A stretch of DNA of 64,000 nt from Trinickia violacea. Lineage in GTDB: Bacteria; Pseudomonadota; Gammaproteobacteria; Burkholderiales; Burkholderiaceae. The stretch is taken from NCBI RefSeq assembly GCF_005280735.1, contig NZ_CP040077.1, forward strand, positions 3,968,001 through 4,032,000. The letters run 5' to 3'. The notes below the pieces were generated by a model, which was not told where the DNA came from, did not search any database, and worked only from the letters and a program-made list of their open reading frames with translations. The translations under genes were made by a program, and so were the position numbers. Below, in pieces: positions 43,666 through 52,435 of this stretch. The stretch's first letter is position 1. The number at the start of each line of letters is the position of its first letter.

Positions 43666-44988
43666 ATGTCCTACTTCGAACACATCCCGGCGATCCGCTA
43701 CGAGGGTCCGCAATCGGACAACGCGCTTGCGTTCCGTCACTACGACAAGACCCGGCGCGTGCTCGGCAAGACGCTCGAAGACCATCTGCGCATCGCCGTC
43801 TGCTATTGGCACACGTTCTGCTGGCCGGGCAGCGACATCTTCGGACAAGGCACGTTCCACCGTCCGTGGCATCAGCCCGGCGACGCGATGGAGCGCGCGC
43901 ACATGAAAGCCGACGCCGCATTCGAATTCTTCTCGAAGCTCGGCACGCCCTACTACACGTTCCACGACACCGACGTCGCGCCGGAAGGCACGAGCCTCAA
44001 GCACTACAGCGAGAACTTCGCGCGCATGACCGACTATCTCGCGAAGAAGCAGCAGGATACGGGCGTCAAGCTTCTGTGGGGCACGGCGAACCTGTTCTCG
44101 AATCCGCGCTATGCGGCCGGCGCCGCGACCAATCCGAATCCTGAAGTGTTCGCTTACGCGGCAACGCAGGTGCGCCACGCGCTCGACGCGACGCAGCGGC
44201 TCGGCGGCGAAAACTATGTGCTGTGGGGCGGCCGCGAAGGCTACGAGACGCTGCTCAACACCGACCTCTCCCGCGAACGCGAGCAGCTCGCGCGCTTTTT
44301 GCACATGGTGGCCGAGCACAAGCACAAGATCGGCTTCAACGGCACGCTCTTGATCGAACCGAAGCCGCAGGAACCGACCAAGCATCAATACGACTACGAC
44401 GTCGCGACCGTGCACGGCTTTCTCACCCAATACGGCCTGCAGAACGAGTTCCGCGTCAACATCGAAGCGAATCACGCGACGCTCGCCGGGCACTCGTTCC
44501 ATCACGAGATCGCGACGGCATTCGCGCTCGGCATCTTCGGCAGCGTCGATGCGAACCGCGGCGACCCGCAAAACGGCTGGGATACCGATCAGTTCCCGAA
44601 CAGCGTCGAGGAATTGACGCTCGCGTTCTACGAAATCCTGCGTCACGGCGGCTTCACGACCGGCGGCATGAACTTCGATGCGAAGGTGCGGCGGCAGAGC
44701 ATCGATCCCGAAGATCTGTTCTACGGGCACGTCGGCGCGATCGACAACCTCGCGCTCGCGCTCGAGCGCGCCGCCGCGCTCGTCGAGAACGACCGGCTCG
44801 AGCAGTTCAAGCAGCAGCGCTATTCGGGCTGGGATTCGGAGTTCGGTCGCAAGATTCTGTCGGCCGGCTACACGCTCGAGACACTCGCCGCCGACGCCGC
44901 CGCGCGCGGCCTGAATCCGCAGCATGTCAGCGGCCAGCAGGAACGGCTCGAAAACGTCGTGAATCAGACGATCTACGGCGCGCGCTAA
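43666..44988 (+). CDS. xylA: Xylose isomerase
   Basis: Converts D-xylose to D-xylulose. 440 residues, class II isomerase. Catalytic His in TYYTFHDTDVAPEG (YTFHDTD), metal-binding Glu in GTLLIEPKPQEPTKHQ, FRVNIEANHATLAGHSFHHE, and the second metal site GSVDANRGDPQNGWDTDQFP. GGAG lies upstream of the ATG at 43666. Starts the xyl operon; 85 bp before xylB. Confidence 0.98.
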   Translation: MSYFEHIPAIRYEGPQSDNALAFRHYDKTRRVLGKTLEDHLRIAVCYWHTFCWPGSDIFGQGTFHRPWHQPGDAMERAHMKADAAFEFFSKLGTPYYTFHDTDVAPEGTSLKHYSENFARMTDYLAKKQQDTGVKLLWGTANLFSNPRYAAGAATNPNPEVFAYAATQVRHALDATQRLGGENYVLWGGREGYETLLNTDLSREREQLARFLHMVAEHKHKIGFNGTLLIEPKPQEPTKHQYDYDVATVHGFLTQYGLQNEFRVNIEANHATLAGHSFHHEIATAFALGIFGSVDANRGDPQNGWDTDQFPNSVEELTLAFYEILRHGGFTTGGMNFDAKVRRQSIDPEDLFYGHVGAIDNLALALERAAALVENDRLEQFKQQRYSGWDSEFGRKILSAGYTLETLAADAAARGLNPQHVSGQQERLENVVNQTIYGAR

Positions 44989-45073
44989 AAAACCGCGTTC
45001 GGCGGCGCGCGCGCCAAACCGCGCCGCCGTTGACCGCAGAAAACGCGAACACGCGAACCATAGGACGCAAGAC

Positions 45074-46555
45074 ATGTTCATCGGTATCGACCTCGGCACG
45101 TCGGGCGTGAAAGCCGTGCTGCTCGATCGCAGCGGCCGCGTGCGCGGCAGCGCTTCGCGCGCGCTGTCGGTGAGCCGGCCGCAGCCGCGCTGGTCCGAGC
45201 AGGCGCCCGAAGACTGGTGGATGGCAGCCACGGGCGCGCTCGCCGCGTTGCTCGCCGAGGCCCGCAAGGAAGACATCGCCGCCACGCAGATCGAAGCGAT
45301 CGGGCTCACCGGCCAGATGCACGGGGCGACGCTCCTCGATGCGAAAGGCGACGTATTGCGCGCCGCCATTCTCTGGAACGACGGACGTTGCGATCTCGAA
45401 TGCCGCGAGCTCGAAAGCGCCGCGCCGCAATTACGCGAGGTGGCCGGCAATCTCGCGATGCCGGGGTTCACCGCGCCGAAGTTGCTGTGGATCCGCAAGC
45501 ACGAGCCGGAGATCTTCGCGCGCGTCGCTCAGGTGCTATTGCCGAAGGACTACCTGCGCTACCGATTGACCGGCGGCTTCGCGACCGACCCATCGGATGC
45601 GGCCGGCACGCTCTGGCTCGATGTCGCCAAGCGCGACTACAGCGACGCGCTGCTCGCGGCGTGCGGATTGTCGCGCGAGCAAATGCCGGCGGTCTTCGAA
45701 GGCAATCGCGTAACCGGCACGCTCAAGCCGGAACTCGCGCGCGAATGGGGATTGCGCGAGATACCGGTCGTCGCGGGCGGCGGCGACAACGCGGCGGGCG
45801 CGGTCGGCGTCGGCATCGTGCGCCCGAAGCAGGCCATGCTGTCGCTCGGCACCTCCGGCGTCTATTTCGCGGTCTCGGATGGCTTCCTCGCGAACCCGGC
45901 GTCCGCCGTGCACAGCTTCTGCCATGCGTTGCCAGAGACGTGGCATCTGATGTCGGTGATGCTCAACGCGGCGGGCTGCATCGACTTCACGGCGCAGCTC
46001 ACCGGTTACGCGGATGTCCCGGCGCTGCTCGCCGACGCCGAAGCTCACTCGGCCCGCACTGATCGCCCGTGGTTCCTGCCGTATCTCTCGGGCGAGCGCA
46101 CGCCGCACAACAACGTGAACGCGAAGGGCGTCTTCCACGGCCTCGCACCCGATACGATCCGTCCCGATCTCGCGAATGCGACGCTCGAAGGCGTCGGCTT
46201 CGCGCTCGCCGACGGCATGGATGCGCTGCACGCGGCCGGCCTCGTGCCCGACGATATCTCGCTGATCGGCGGCGGCTCCCGCAGCGCGTACTGGACTCAG
46301 ATGCTCGCCGACATCTTCGGCCGGCCGCTGACGCTGCGCGCGGGCGGCGAAGTCGGTCCCGCGCTGGGCGCGGCAAGGCTTGCGCATCTCGCGCTCGAGC
46401 CCGCGGCCCCGCTCGATGCGATCTGCCCGACGCCCGAGATCGTCGCCGTGCGCGAGCCCGACAACGCACGCCATGCGTGGTATCGCGACGCGCGGCGCCC
46501 GACGTTCCAGGCGCTGTATCGCGCGCTCGAACCGGTGTTCGCCGCAAGCGCCTAG
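45074..46555 (+). CDS. xylB: Xylulokinase
   Basis: Phosphorylates D-xylulose to xylulose 5-phosphate for the pentose phosphate pathway. 493 residues, FGGY kinase family. Features: GIDLGTSGVKAVLLDRSGRV, AIGLTGQMHGATLLDAKGDV, ILWNDGRCDLEC, KDYLRYRLTGGFATDPSDAA, the catalytic Asp region VVAGGGDNAAGAVGVG, and YLSGERTPHNN. Between xylA and xylF; the 166 bp to xylF may hold an extra promoter (TATATT near 46638). Confidence 0.97.
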   Translation: MFIGIDLGTSGVKAVLLDRSGRVRGSASRALSVSRPQPRWSEQAPEDWWMAATGALAALLAEARKEDIAATQIEAIGLTGQMHGATLLDAKGDVLRAAILWNDGRCDLECRELESAAPQLREVAGNLAMPGFTAPKLLWIRKHEPEIFARVAQVLLPKDYLRYRLTGGFATDPSDAAGTLWLDVAKRDYSDALLAACGLSREQMPAVFEGNRVTGTLKPELAREWGLREIPVVAGGGDNAAGAVGVGIVRPKQAMLSLGTSGVYFAVSDGFLANPASAVHSFCHALPETWHLMSVMLNAAGCIDFTAQLTGYADVPALLADAEAHSARTDRPWFLPYLSGERTPHNNVNAKGVFHGLAPDTIRPDLANATLEGVGFALADGMDALHAAGLVPDDISLIGGGSRSAYWTQMLADIFGRPLTLRAGGEVGPALGAARLAHLALEPAAPLDAICPTPEIVAVREPDNARHAWYRDARRPTFQALYRALEPVFAASA

Positions 46556-46721
46556 ACGCGGCAATCTGCCGGAAAAAAATAACGACACAGCGGCCATCAG
46601 ATCCGCGCCGTATATCAGTAGTCCTTTGCAGTCTGCTTATATTTTTTGCGTGGAGGCCGGCATGTCTCGCCATGCCGACTTTCGCCAATCCGGCTGTCCA
46701 ACCATACAAGAGGAGTGAGAC

Positions 46722-47753
46722 ATGAAGACATTCACAACGCGCCGTTCGATCCTGAGTTCGCTCGTCTGCGGGGCGATGCTCGCCACGCTGTCGCTTGCCG
46801 CGCCGCTCGCGCATGCGAGCAAGGATCACCCTGAAATCGGCTTCTGCATCGACGACCTGCGCGTCGAACGCTGGTCGCGCGACCGCGACTACTTCGTCGC
46901 CGCGGCGGAAAAACTCGGCGCGAAGGTCTCCGTGCAATCGGCGGACGCCAGCGAGGCGCGCCAGATTTCGCAGATCGAGAACCTGATTTCGCGCGGCGTC
47001 GACGTGATCGTCATCGTGCCGTTCAACTCGAAGACGCTCGGCAACGTCATCGCCGAAGCGAAGAAGGCCGGCATCAAGGTGATTTCCTACGACCGCCTGA
47101 TTCTCGATGCCGACGTCGACGCCTATATCTCGTTCGACAACAAGAAGGTCGGCGAGCTGCAAGCGCAAGGCGTCTATAACGCGCAGCCGAAGGGCAACTA
47201 CTTCCTGCTCGGCGGCGCGCCGACCGACAACAACGCGAAGATGCTGCGCGAAGGCCAGATGGAAGTGCTCAAGCCCGCGATCGACCGCGGCGACATCAAG
47301 ATCGTCGGTCAGCAGTGGGTGCCGGAATGGAGTGCATCGACCGCGCTGCGCATCGTCGAAGACGCGCTGACGGCGAACAACAACAAGATCGACGCGATCG
47401 TCGCCTCGAACGACGGCACCGCCGGCGGCGCGATCCAGGCGCTCGCCGCGCAACACCTGGCGGGCAAGGTGCCGGTGTCGGGCCAGGACGCGGACCTCGC
47501 CGCCGTGAAGCGCGTGGTGGCCGGCACGCAGACGATGACCGTCTACAAGCCGCTCAAGCTGATCGCGGGCGAAGCCGCGAACCTCGCCGTGCAACTCGCG
47601 AAGGGCGAGAAGCCCGCCTACAACGCGCAGTACGACAACGGCAAGAAGAAGGTCGACACGGTGCTCCTGCAGCCGACGCTCTTGACGAAGAGCAACGTCG
47701 ACATCGTCGTCAAGGATGGCTTCTATACGCAGGCGCAGCTCGCGAGCCAATAA
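46722..47753 (+). CDS. xylF: D-xylose ABC transporter, substrate-binding protein
   Basis: Periplasmic binding protein, 343 residues. Signal peptide SLVCGAMLATLSLAAPLAHA. Mature part begins SKDHPEIGFCIDDLRVERWS. XylF motifs: NLISRGVDVIVIVPFNSKTL, VISYDRLILDADVDAYISFD, KGNYFLLGGAPTDNNAKML, and IVASNDGTAGGAIQALA. Feeds xylose to XylGH. 92 bp before xylG. Confidence 0.97.
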   Translation: MKTFTTRRSILSSLVCGAMLATLSLAAPLAHASKDHPEIGFCIDDLRVERWSRDRDYFVAAAEKLGAKVSVQSADASEARQISQIENLISRGVDVIVIVPFNSKTLGNVIAEAKKAGIKVISYDRLILDADVDAYISFDNKKVGELQAQGVYNAQPKGNYFLLGGAPTDNNAKMLREGQMEVLKPAIDRGDIKIVGQQWVPEWSASTALRIVEDALTANNNKIDAIVASNDGTAGGAIQALAAQHLAGKVPVSGQDADLAAVKRVVAGTQTMTVYKPLKLIAGEAANLAVQLAKGEKPAYNAQYDNGKKKVDTVLLQPTLLTKSNVDIVVKDGFYTQAQLASQ

Positions 47754-47845
47754 GCGACTCCGCGCGGCGAGGTTCTTCGCGCGCAACGCAGCACCGCGCA
47801 GCGCACGAAGGGCCTCGCCGCGCCTTTGCAACGAGGCATGAGCGA

Positions 47846-49402
47846 ATGACGCAACCTCTGCTGGCGATGCGCGGCATCGTCAAGGCATTTTCCGGTGTGA
47901 AGGCGCTCGACGGCATCGACCTCTCGGTCGCGCCCGGCGAGTGCGTCGGCCTCTGCGGCGAAAACGGCGCGGGCAAGTCGACGCTGATGAAGGTGCTCTC
48001 GGGCGTGTACCCGCACGGCACCTGGGACGGCGAAATCCTGTGGGACGGCGCGTCGCTGAAAGCGTCGAGCGTGCGCGACACCGAACGCGCCGGCATCGTC
48101 ATCATCCATCAGGAGCTGATGCTGGTGCCGGAGCTGTCGGTGGCCGAGAACATCTTTCTCGGCAACGAAATCACGCTGCCCGGCGGACGCATGAACTACG
48201 CGGCGATGTATCAGCGCGCCGATGCACTCCTGCGCGAGCTCGGCATCACCGGCATCAACGTCGCGCAGCCCGTGATGAACTATGGCGGCGGGCATCAGCA
48301 GCTGATCGAGATCGCGAAGGCGCTCAACAAGCGCGCGAAGCTGCTGCTGCTCGACGAGCCGTCGTCGTCGCTGACGGAAAGCGAAACGCGCATCCTGCTC
48401 GATATCGTGCGCGATTTGAAACGGCGCGGCGTGGCGTGCGTGTATGTCTCGCACAAGCTCGACGAAGTCGAGGCGGTGTGCGACACGATCACCGTGATTC
48501 GCGACGGCCGCCATGTCGCAACCGAGCCGATGCGCGCGCTCACCACCGACAAGATCATCGCGATGATGGTCGGCCGCGAGATCAAGAACCTGTTTCCGCG
48601 CGAGCCGCACGAAATCGGCGACGTGGTGTTCGAGGCGCGCAACGTGACCTGCTTCGACGTCTCCAATCCGCGCCGCAAGCGCGTGGACAACGTGTCGTTC
48701 ACGCTGAGGCGCGGCGAGATTCTCGGCGTGGCGGGGCTCGTCGGCGCGGGCCGTACGGAACTCATGCAGGCGATCTTCGGCGCGTATCCCGGCGCGAGCG
48801 AGGCGACGGTGCTGCTCAACGGCAAGCCGCTCAAGATCCGCGCGCCCATCGACGCCATCCGCTCCGGCATCGCGATGGTGCCCGAGGACCGCAAGCGGCA
48901 CGGCATCGTGCCGCAGCTGGGCGTCGGCCACAACATCACGCTCGCGGTGCTGCAACGCTTCGCGAAGGCGGGCCGCATCGATACCGCTGCCGAACTCGAC
49001 ACGATCCGCACCGAGATGACGCGGCTCTCGGTGCGCGCCGCGCACCCGATGCTGTCGATCGCGAGCCTCTCCGGGGGCAATCAGCAAAAGGCCGTGCTGA
49101 CGCGCATGCTCCTGACCGACCCGCAGGTGCTGATCCTCGACGAGCCGACGCGCGGCGTCGATGTCGGCGCGAAGTACGAAATCTACAAGCTCATCAATCA
49201 GCTCGCGCAGCGCGGCGTTGCGATCGTGATGGTGTCGTCGGAGTTGCCGGAAGTGCTCGGCATCAGCGACCGCGTGCTCGTGATCGGCGAAGGCGAGGTG
49301 CGCGGCGACTTCGTCAACGACGGTCTCACGCAAGAGCACATTCTCACCGCCGCGATCAGTCCCGTAGAGCGTCCCACGATCCCAAACGGAGCATATGCAT
49401 GA
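47846..49402 (+). CDS. xylG: D-xylose ABC transporter, ATP-binding protein
   Basis: 518 residues with two fused ABC domains. First: Walker A GENGAGKST, degenerate signature YGGGHQQL, Walker B LLLLDEPSSSL. Second: altered Walker A GLVGAGRTEL, signature SLSGGNQQKAVL, Walker B LILDEPTRGVDVG. This is the usual sugar-importer (RbsA/XylG) plan, where only one site hydrolyses ATP well. ATG at 47846 is the family start; its stop overlaps xylH by ATGA. Confidence 0.97.
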   Translation: MTQPLLAMRGIVKAFSGVKALDGIDLSVAPGECVGLCGENGAGKSTLMKVLSGVYPHGTWDGEILWDGASLKASSVRDTERAGIVIIHQELMLVPELSVAENIFLGNEITLPGGRMNYAAMYQRADALLRELGITGINVAQPVMNYGGGHQQLIEIAKALNKRAKLLLLDEPSSSLTESETRILLDIVRDLKRRGVACVYVSHKLDEVEAVCDTITVIRDGRHVATEPMRALTTDKIIAMMVGREIKNLFPREPHEIGDVVFEARNVTCFDVSNPRRKRVDNVSFTLRRGEILGVAGLVGAGRTELMQAIFGAYPGASEATVLLNGKPLKIRAPIDAIRSGIAMVPEDRKRHGIVPQLGVGHNITLAVLQRFAKAGRIDTAAELDTIRTEMTRLSVRAAHPMLSIASLSGGNQQKAVLTRMLLTDPQVLILDEPTRGVDVGAKYEIYKLINQLAQRGVAIVMVSSELPEVLGISDRVLVIGEGEVRGDFVNDGLTQEHILTAAISPVERPTIPNGAYA

Positions 49403-50598
49403 CTCCCGATGTCACCTCTTCCAGCGCGCAGGATGCCGCATCGCGCGGCTCGGTCGCCGCAGCCGAACGTTTTCGGCAACTGTTCGCACGCTACAAGATC
49501 CTCGCACTCTTGATCGCCGTCGCCGCGATCTGGCTCTTCTTCTCCTTTCTCACCGACGGCGCGTTCATCACACCGCGCAACCTGTCGAACCTGCTGCGGC
49601 AGATGGCGATCACCGGCATGCTCGCGTGCGGCATGGTGTTCGTGATCATCGCGGGCGAGATCGATTTGTCGGTGGGCTCGCTGCTGGGCCTGCTCGGCGG
49701 CGTGGCCGCGATTCTCGACGTCACCTTGCATTGGCCGATCGCCGCCACGGTCCCCGTCGTCATGCTGCTCGGCGTGCTGGTCGGGATGGCCAACGGGTGG
49801 CTCTCGGCCTATCGCGGCGTGCCGTCGTTCATCGTCGGGCTCGGCGGGATGCTGGCCTATCGCGGCGTTCTGCTCGGCGTCACCGGCGGCTCGACGATCG
49901 CCCCCGTCTCCGACAGCTTCGTGTTCATCGGCCAGGGTTATCTGCCGCGCGTCGCGGGCGACACGCTCGCGGTCGCGCTGTTCGCGCTCTTGGCGCTGCT
50001 CACCGTGCGCCAGCGCAAGAACCGTCAGCATTACCGGCTGCCTGTGGTGCCGGTGTGGCAGGACGTCGTGAAGATCGTCGGTGCCGGCGTCATTCTGCTG
50101 GCGTTCGTCGCAACGCTCGACCGCTACGGCGGCATCCCCGTGCCCGTCCTGCTGCTGCTCGCGCTGCTCGGCGTGTTCACGTGGATCGCGACGCAAACGG
50201 TGTTTGGGCGCCGCATCTATGCCGTCGGCTCGAATCTGGAAGCGACGCGTCTGTCGGGCGTCAATACGAACCGCGTCAAGCTCGCGATCTTCGCGCTGAT
50301 GGGGCTGATGTGCGCGTTCGCCGGCATCGTCAACACCGCTCGGCTCGCGGCGGGGTCGCCGTCGGCGGGCACCATGGGCGAGCTCGATGCGATCGCCGCG
50401 TGCTTCATCGGCGGCACGTCGATGCGCGGCGGCTCGGGGACGGTCTACGGCGCACTGATCGGCGCGCTCGTCATGGCGAGCCTCGACAACGGCATGTCGA
50501 TGCTCGATGTCGATGCGTACTGGCAGATGATCGTGAAAGGCGGGATTCTCGTGCTGGCCGTATGGATCGACGTGGTATCGGGGTCGAACCGGCGCTGA
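49399..50598 (+). CDS. xylH: D-xylose ABC transporter, permease
   Basis: 399-residue inner-membrane permease of the RbsC/XylH family, about 10 helices. Seen: ITGMLACGMVFVIIAGEIDL, SVGSLLGLLGGVAAI, GVPSFIVGLGGMLAYRGVLL, VFGRRIYAVGSNLEATRLSG and ACFIGGTSMRGGSGTVYGAL. Its first codon overlaps the xylG stop (ATGA). Last gene of the xyl cluster. Confidence 0.97.
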   Translation: MTPDVTSSSAQDAASRGSVAAAERFRQLFARYKILALLIAVAAIWLFFSFLTDGAFITPRNLSNLLRQMAITGMLACGMVFVIIAGEIDLSVGSLLGLLGGVAAILDVTLHWPIAATVPVVMLLGVLVGMANGWLSAYRGVPSFIVGLGGMLAYRGVLLGVTGGSTIAPVSDSFVFIGQGYLPRVAGDTLAVALFALLALLTVRQRKNRQHYRLPVVPVWQDVVKIVGAGVILLAFVATLDRYGGIPVPVLLLLALLGVFTWIATQTVFGRRIYAVGSNLEATRLSGVNTNRVKLAIFALMGLMCAFAGIVNTARLAAGSPSAGTMGELDAIAACFIGGTSMRGGSGTVYGALIGALVMASLDNGMSMLDVDAYWQMIVKGGILVLAVWIDVVSGSNRR

Positions 50599-50601
50599 GG
50601 C

Positions 50602-50769
50602 TCATATCATGCGCCGCAGCGTGTTGTCCTTGAAGACGACGTGGTGCCCGATCGCAGCGAGCGCATGCAGGCCGATCACCCAATAGAACAGGTTCCCGAT
50701 CAGTTCGTGCGCGTCCTTGATGACGGGGCGCGCCAGCTGATCGGCCTGGAATACCGTTCGGTACGCGCA
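50602..50769 (-). pseudogene. 3' remnant of a cytochrome b561 gene
   Basis: The minus strand encodes DAHELIGNLFYWVIGLHALA and AIGHHVVFKDNTLRRMI before a stop at 50602. This is the final helix and heme-ligand His region of prokaryotic cytochrome b561 (YodB/CybB family), normally about 180 residues. Upstream, the frame hits a TAG at 50772-50770, leaving only about 55 codons, and no other frame continues it. So the 5' two-thirds of the gene are gone. Confidence 0.75.
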
Positions 50770-50880
50770 CTAGCAAGCATAAGGGACTCCTGTGATCAGG
50801 CTTTTGTGGTTTTTGTCAGTCCCCGATGATAAGCGACCGAACCTGATGCGAACATTCATGCACCGCCAGCACGGCCACGT

Positions 50881-51507
50881 TCAGCGTATTTCGATTTTTC
50901 CGGACCAACCCGGCAAATAGCGCGCCTCCTGCTCGTGCGCGTACGCCAGCGCATTTTTCAGGGCCTTCGCGAAATCCTTCTTGATGAGCTTCGCCGGAAT
51001 TTTCGGGCGCAGGTAGTCGGCCCAGAGGAATTCGCTGAACGGCGTGGCATCTTTCGCGTAGCCGCCCGCGCGGCGCAGCTCGCCCGCGAGACTGCGATAC
51101 GGGTCGTCGACCAACTCGTTGAGCGTCTTGGGCAGATGCTCGTACTCGTATCGCGAGCCATCGGCGCCGAACGGATGCACCCATTGGTTGTGCTCCATCA
51201 TCCGCCAGAAAATCACCGGATCGAGCCACGACAAGTCCCGCAGCACCATCACCTTGACTTCCTTGACGCTCTCTTCGATCAGCGCGAGGCCGAGATGGTG
51301 ATGGTCGACCACGAAGTAGTCTTTCTGCGGACCGAGCACGGCGGGAAACCAGTGTGTCGCGATCGTGCTGGCGCGGGCCTTCTTGTCGAGGGTCTTCCAA
51401 TGCTCGCGCTTCGCGGCGACCTCGTTATAGCCGACGGTCATCTGCGTAGGCCGCAGGCTTTCGAGTTCGGCCGAGATCAAGTGAACGTCTGAGTTCGGAA
51501 CGGTCAT
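50881..51507 (-). CDS. ParB-like (PF08857-type) protein
   Basis: 208 residues, soluble. Resembles the putative ParB-like nuclease family: ESLRPTQMTVGYNEVAAKRE near the start, FPAVLGPQKDYFVVDHHHLG with its DHHH motif, and ALIEESVKEVKVMVLRDLSW. No helix-turn-helix as in plasmid ParB. Function unknown. AAGGGG before the ATG at 51507 supports this start over longer forms. Lies 23 bp downstream of the dedA-type gene on the same strand, so probably co-transcribed with it. Confidence 0.82.
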   Translation of the reverse strand: MTVPNSDVHLISAELESLRPTQMTVGYNEVAAKREHWKTLDKKARASTIATHWFPAVLGPQKDYFVVDHHHLGLALIEESVKEVKVMVLRDLSWLDPVIFWRMMEHNQWVHPFGADGSRYEYEHLPKTLNELVDDPYRSLAGELRRAGGYAKDATPFSEFLWADYLRPKIPAKLIKKDFAKALKNALAYAHEQEARYLPGWSGKIEIR

Positions 51508-51530
51508 CGTTGCCCCTTTCGTTAATGTCG

Positions 51531-52220
51531 TTAACGGTTGTTGCCCGGCTTTTGCACCGCGCCCGCCGAGCCTTTGCCGCGCAGCAGCTTCCAAAGCGCG
51601 CCGATCAGGATCGGCACGATGGCCGCGCCGATGCCGACCAGCACGATCACGTTCAGATACTGGCGGATGAACGGGATGTTGCCGAAGAAGTAGCCCAGCA
51701 GCACGAGCAGCAGCACCCAGAGGAGCGCGCCCGCGATGTTGAAGAATTGAAAGCGCGCAAAGCGCATCGACGACACCCCTGCGACGAACGGCGCGAAGGT
51801 CCGCACGACGGGGATGAAGCGCGCGAGCACGAGCGTCTTGCCGCCGTGCTTTTCATAGAAGTCGTGGGTTTTCTGCAGCGCGGCGCGATCGAGGAAGCGT
51901 TCGAGGATCGGAATGCGCGAGTTGAACACTTTCGGTCCGATCGCCGTGCCGATCGCGTAGTTCAGGCTGTTGCCGGTGACCGATGCCAGCAGCAGCAGAA
52001 AGATCAGCGCGCCCAGACCCATCTCGCCGGTCGCGCAGAACGCGCCGCCGATGAAGAGCAGCGAATCGCCCGGCAGGAACGGCAGGACCACGAGCCCGGT
52101 TTCGCAGAAAACGATCAAGAACAGCACCGCATACACCCACGCGCCGTATTGATGAATGAAGACGCCGAGAAACTTGTCGATGTGCAAGACAAGCTCGGCA
52201 AACTGCAGCAACGTGTTCAA
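51531..52220 (-). CDS. DedA-family membrane protein
   Basis: 229 residues, several hydrophobic helices. DedA signatures: FCETGLVVLPFLPGDSLLFI and ARFIPVVRTFAPFVAGVSSM, the latter with the conserved Arg residues. Family members are thought to move phospholipids (undecaprenyl phosphate or phosphatidylethanolamine) across the inner membrane and affect envelope stress and polymyxin resistance. Divergent from mutL with 215 bp between them. Confidence 0.93.
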   Translation of the reverse strand: MNTLLQFAELVLHIDKFLGVFIHQYGAWVYAVLFLIVFCETGLVVLPFLPGDSLLFIGGAFCATGEMGLGALIFLLLLASVTGNSLNYAIGTAIGPKVFNSRIPILERFLDRAALQKTHDFYEKHGGKTLVLARFIPVVRTFAPFVAGVSSMRFARFQFFNIAGALLWVLLLVLLGYFFGNIPFIRQYLNVIVLVGIGAAIVPILIGALWKLLRGKGSAGAVQKPGNNR

Positions 52221-52435
52221 ATGCGTCCCTTTCGAAGTAGTGCGTTGTTGGCGTCGTGTAATTGGCTTGGCATTCGCGCCGGTCGGCCCGTCAATTTAGC
52301 GCATTGACGGCGCCTGCTAACTGACCGCGCCATGATACCGAAAGTGCCCCGCGGATTTCTCAAAATAGGCGGGCAACGCGCCCACAAAACCCAGAGCGGC
52401 AAGTTGGCATCGGGTGGCATCGCTATAATTCCGCC

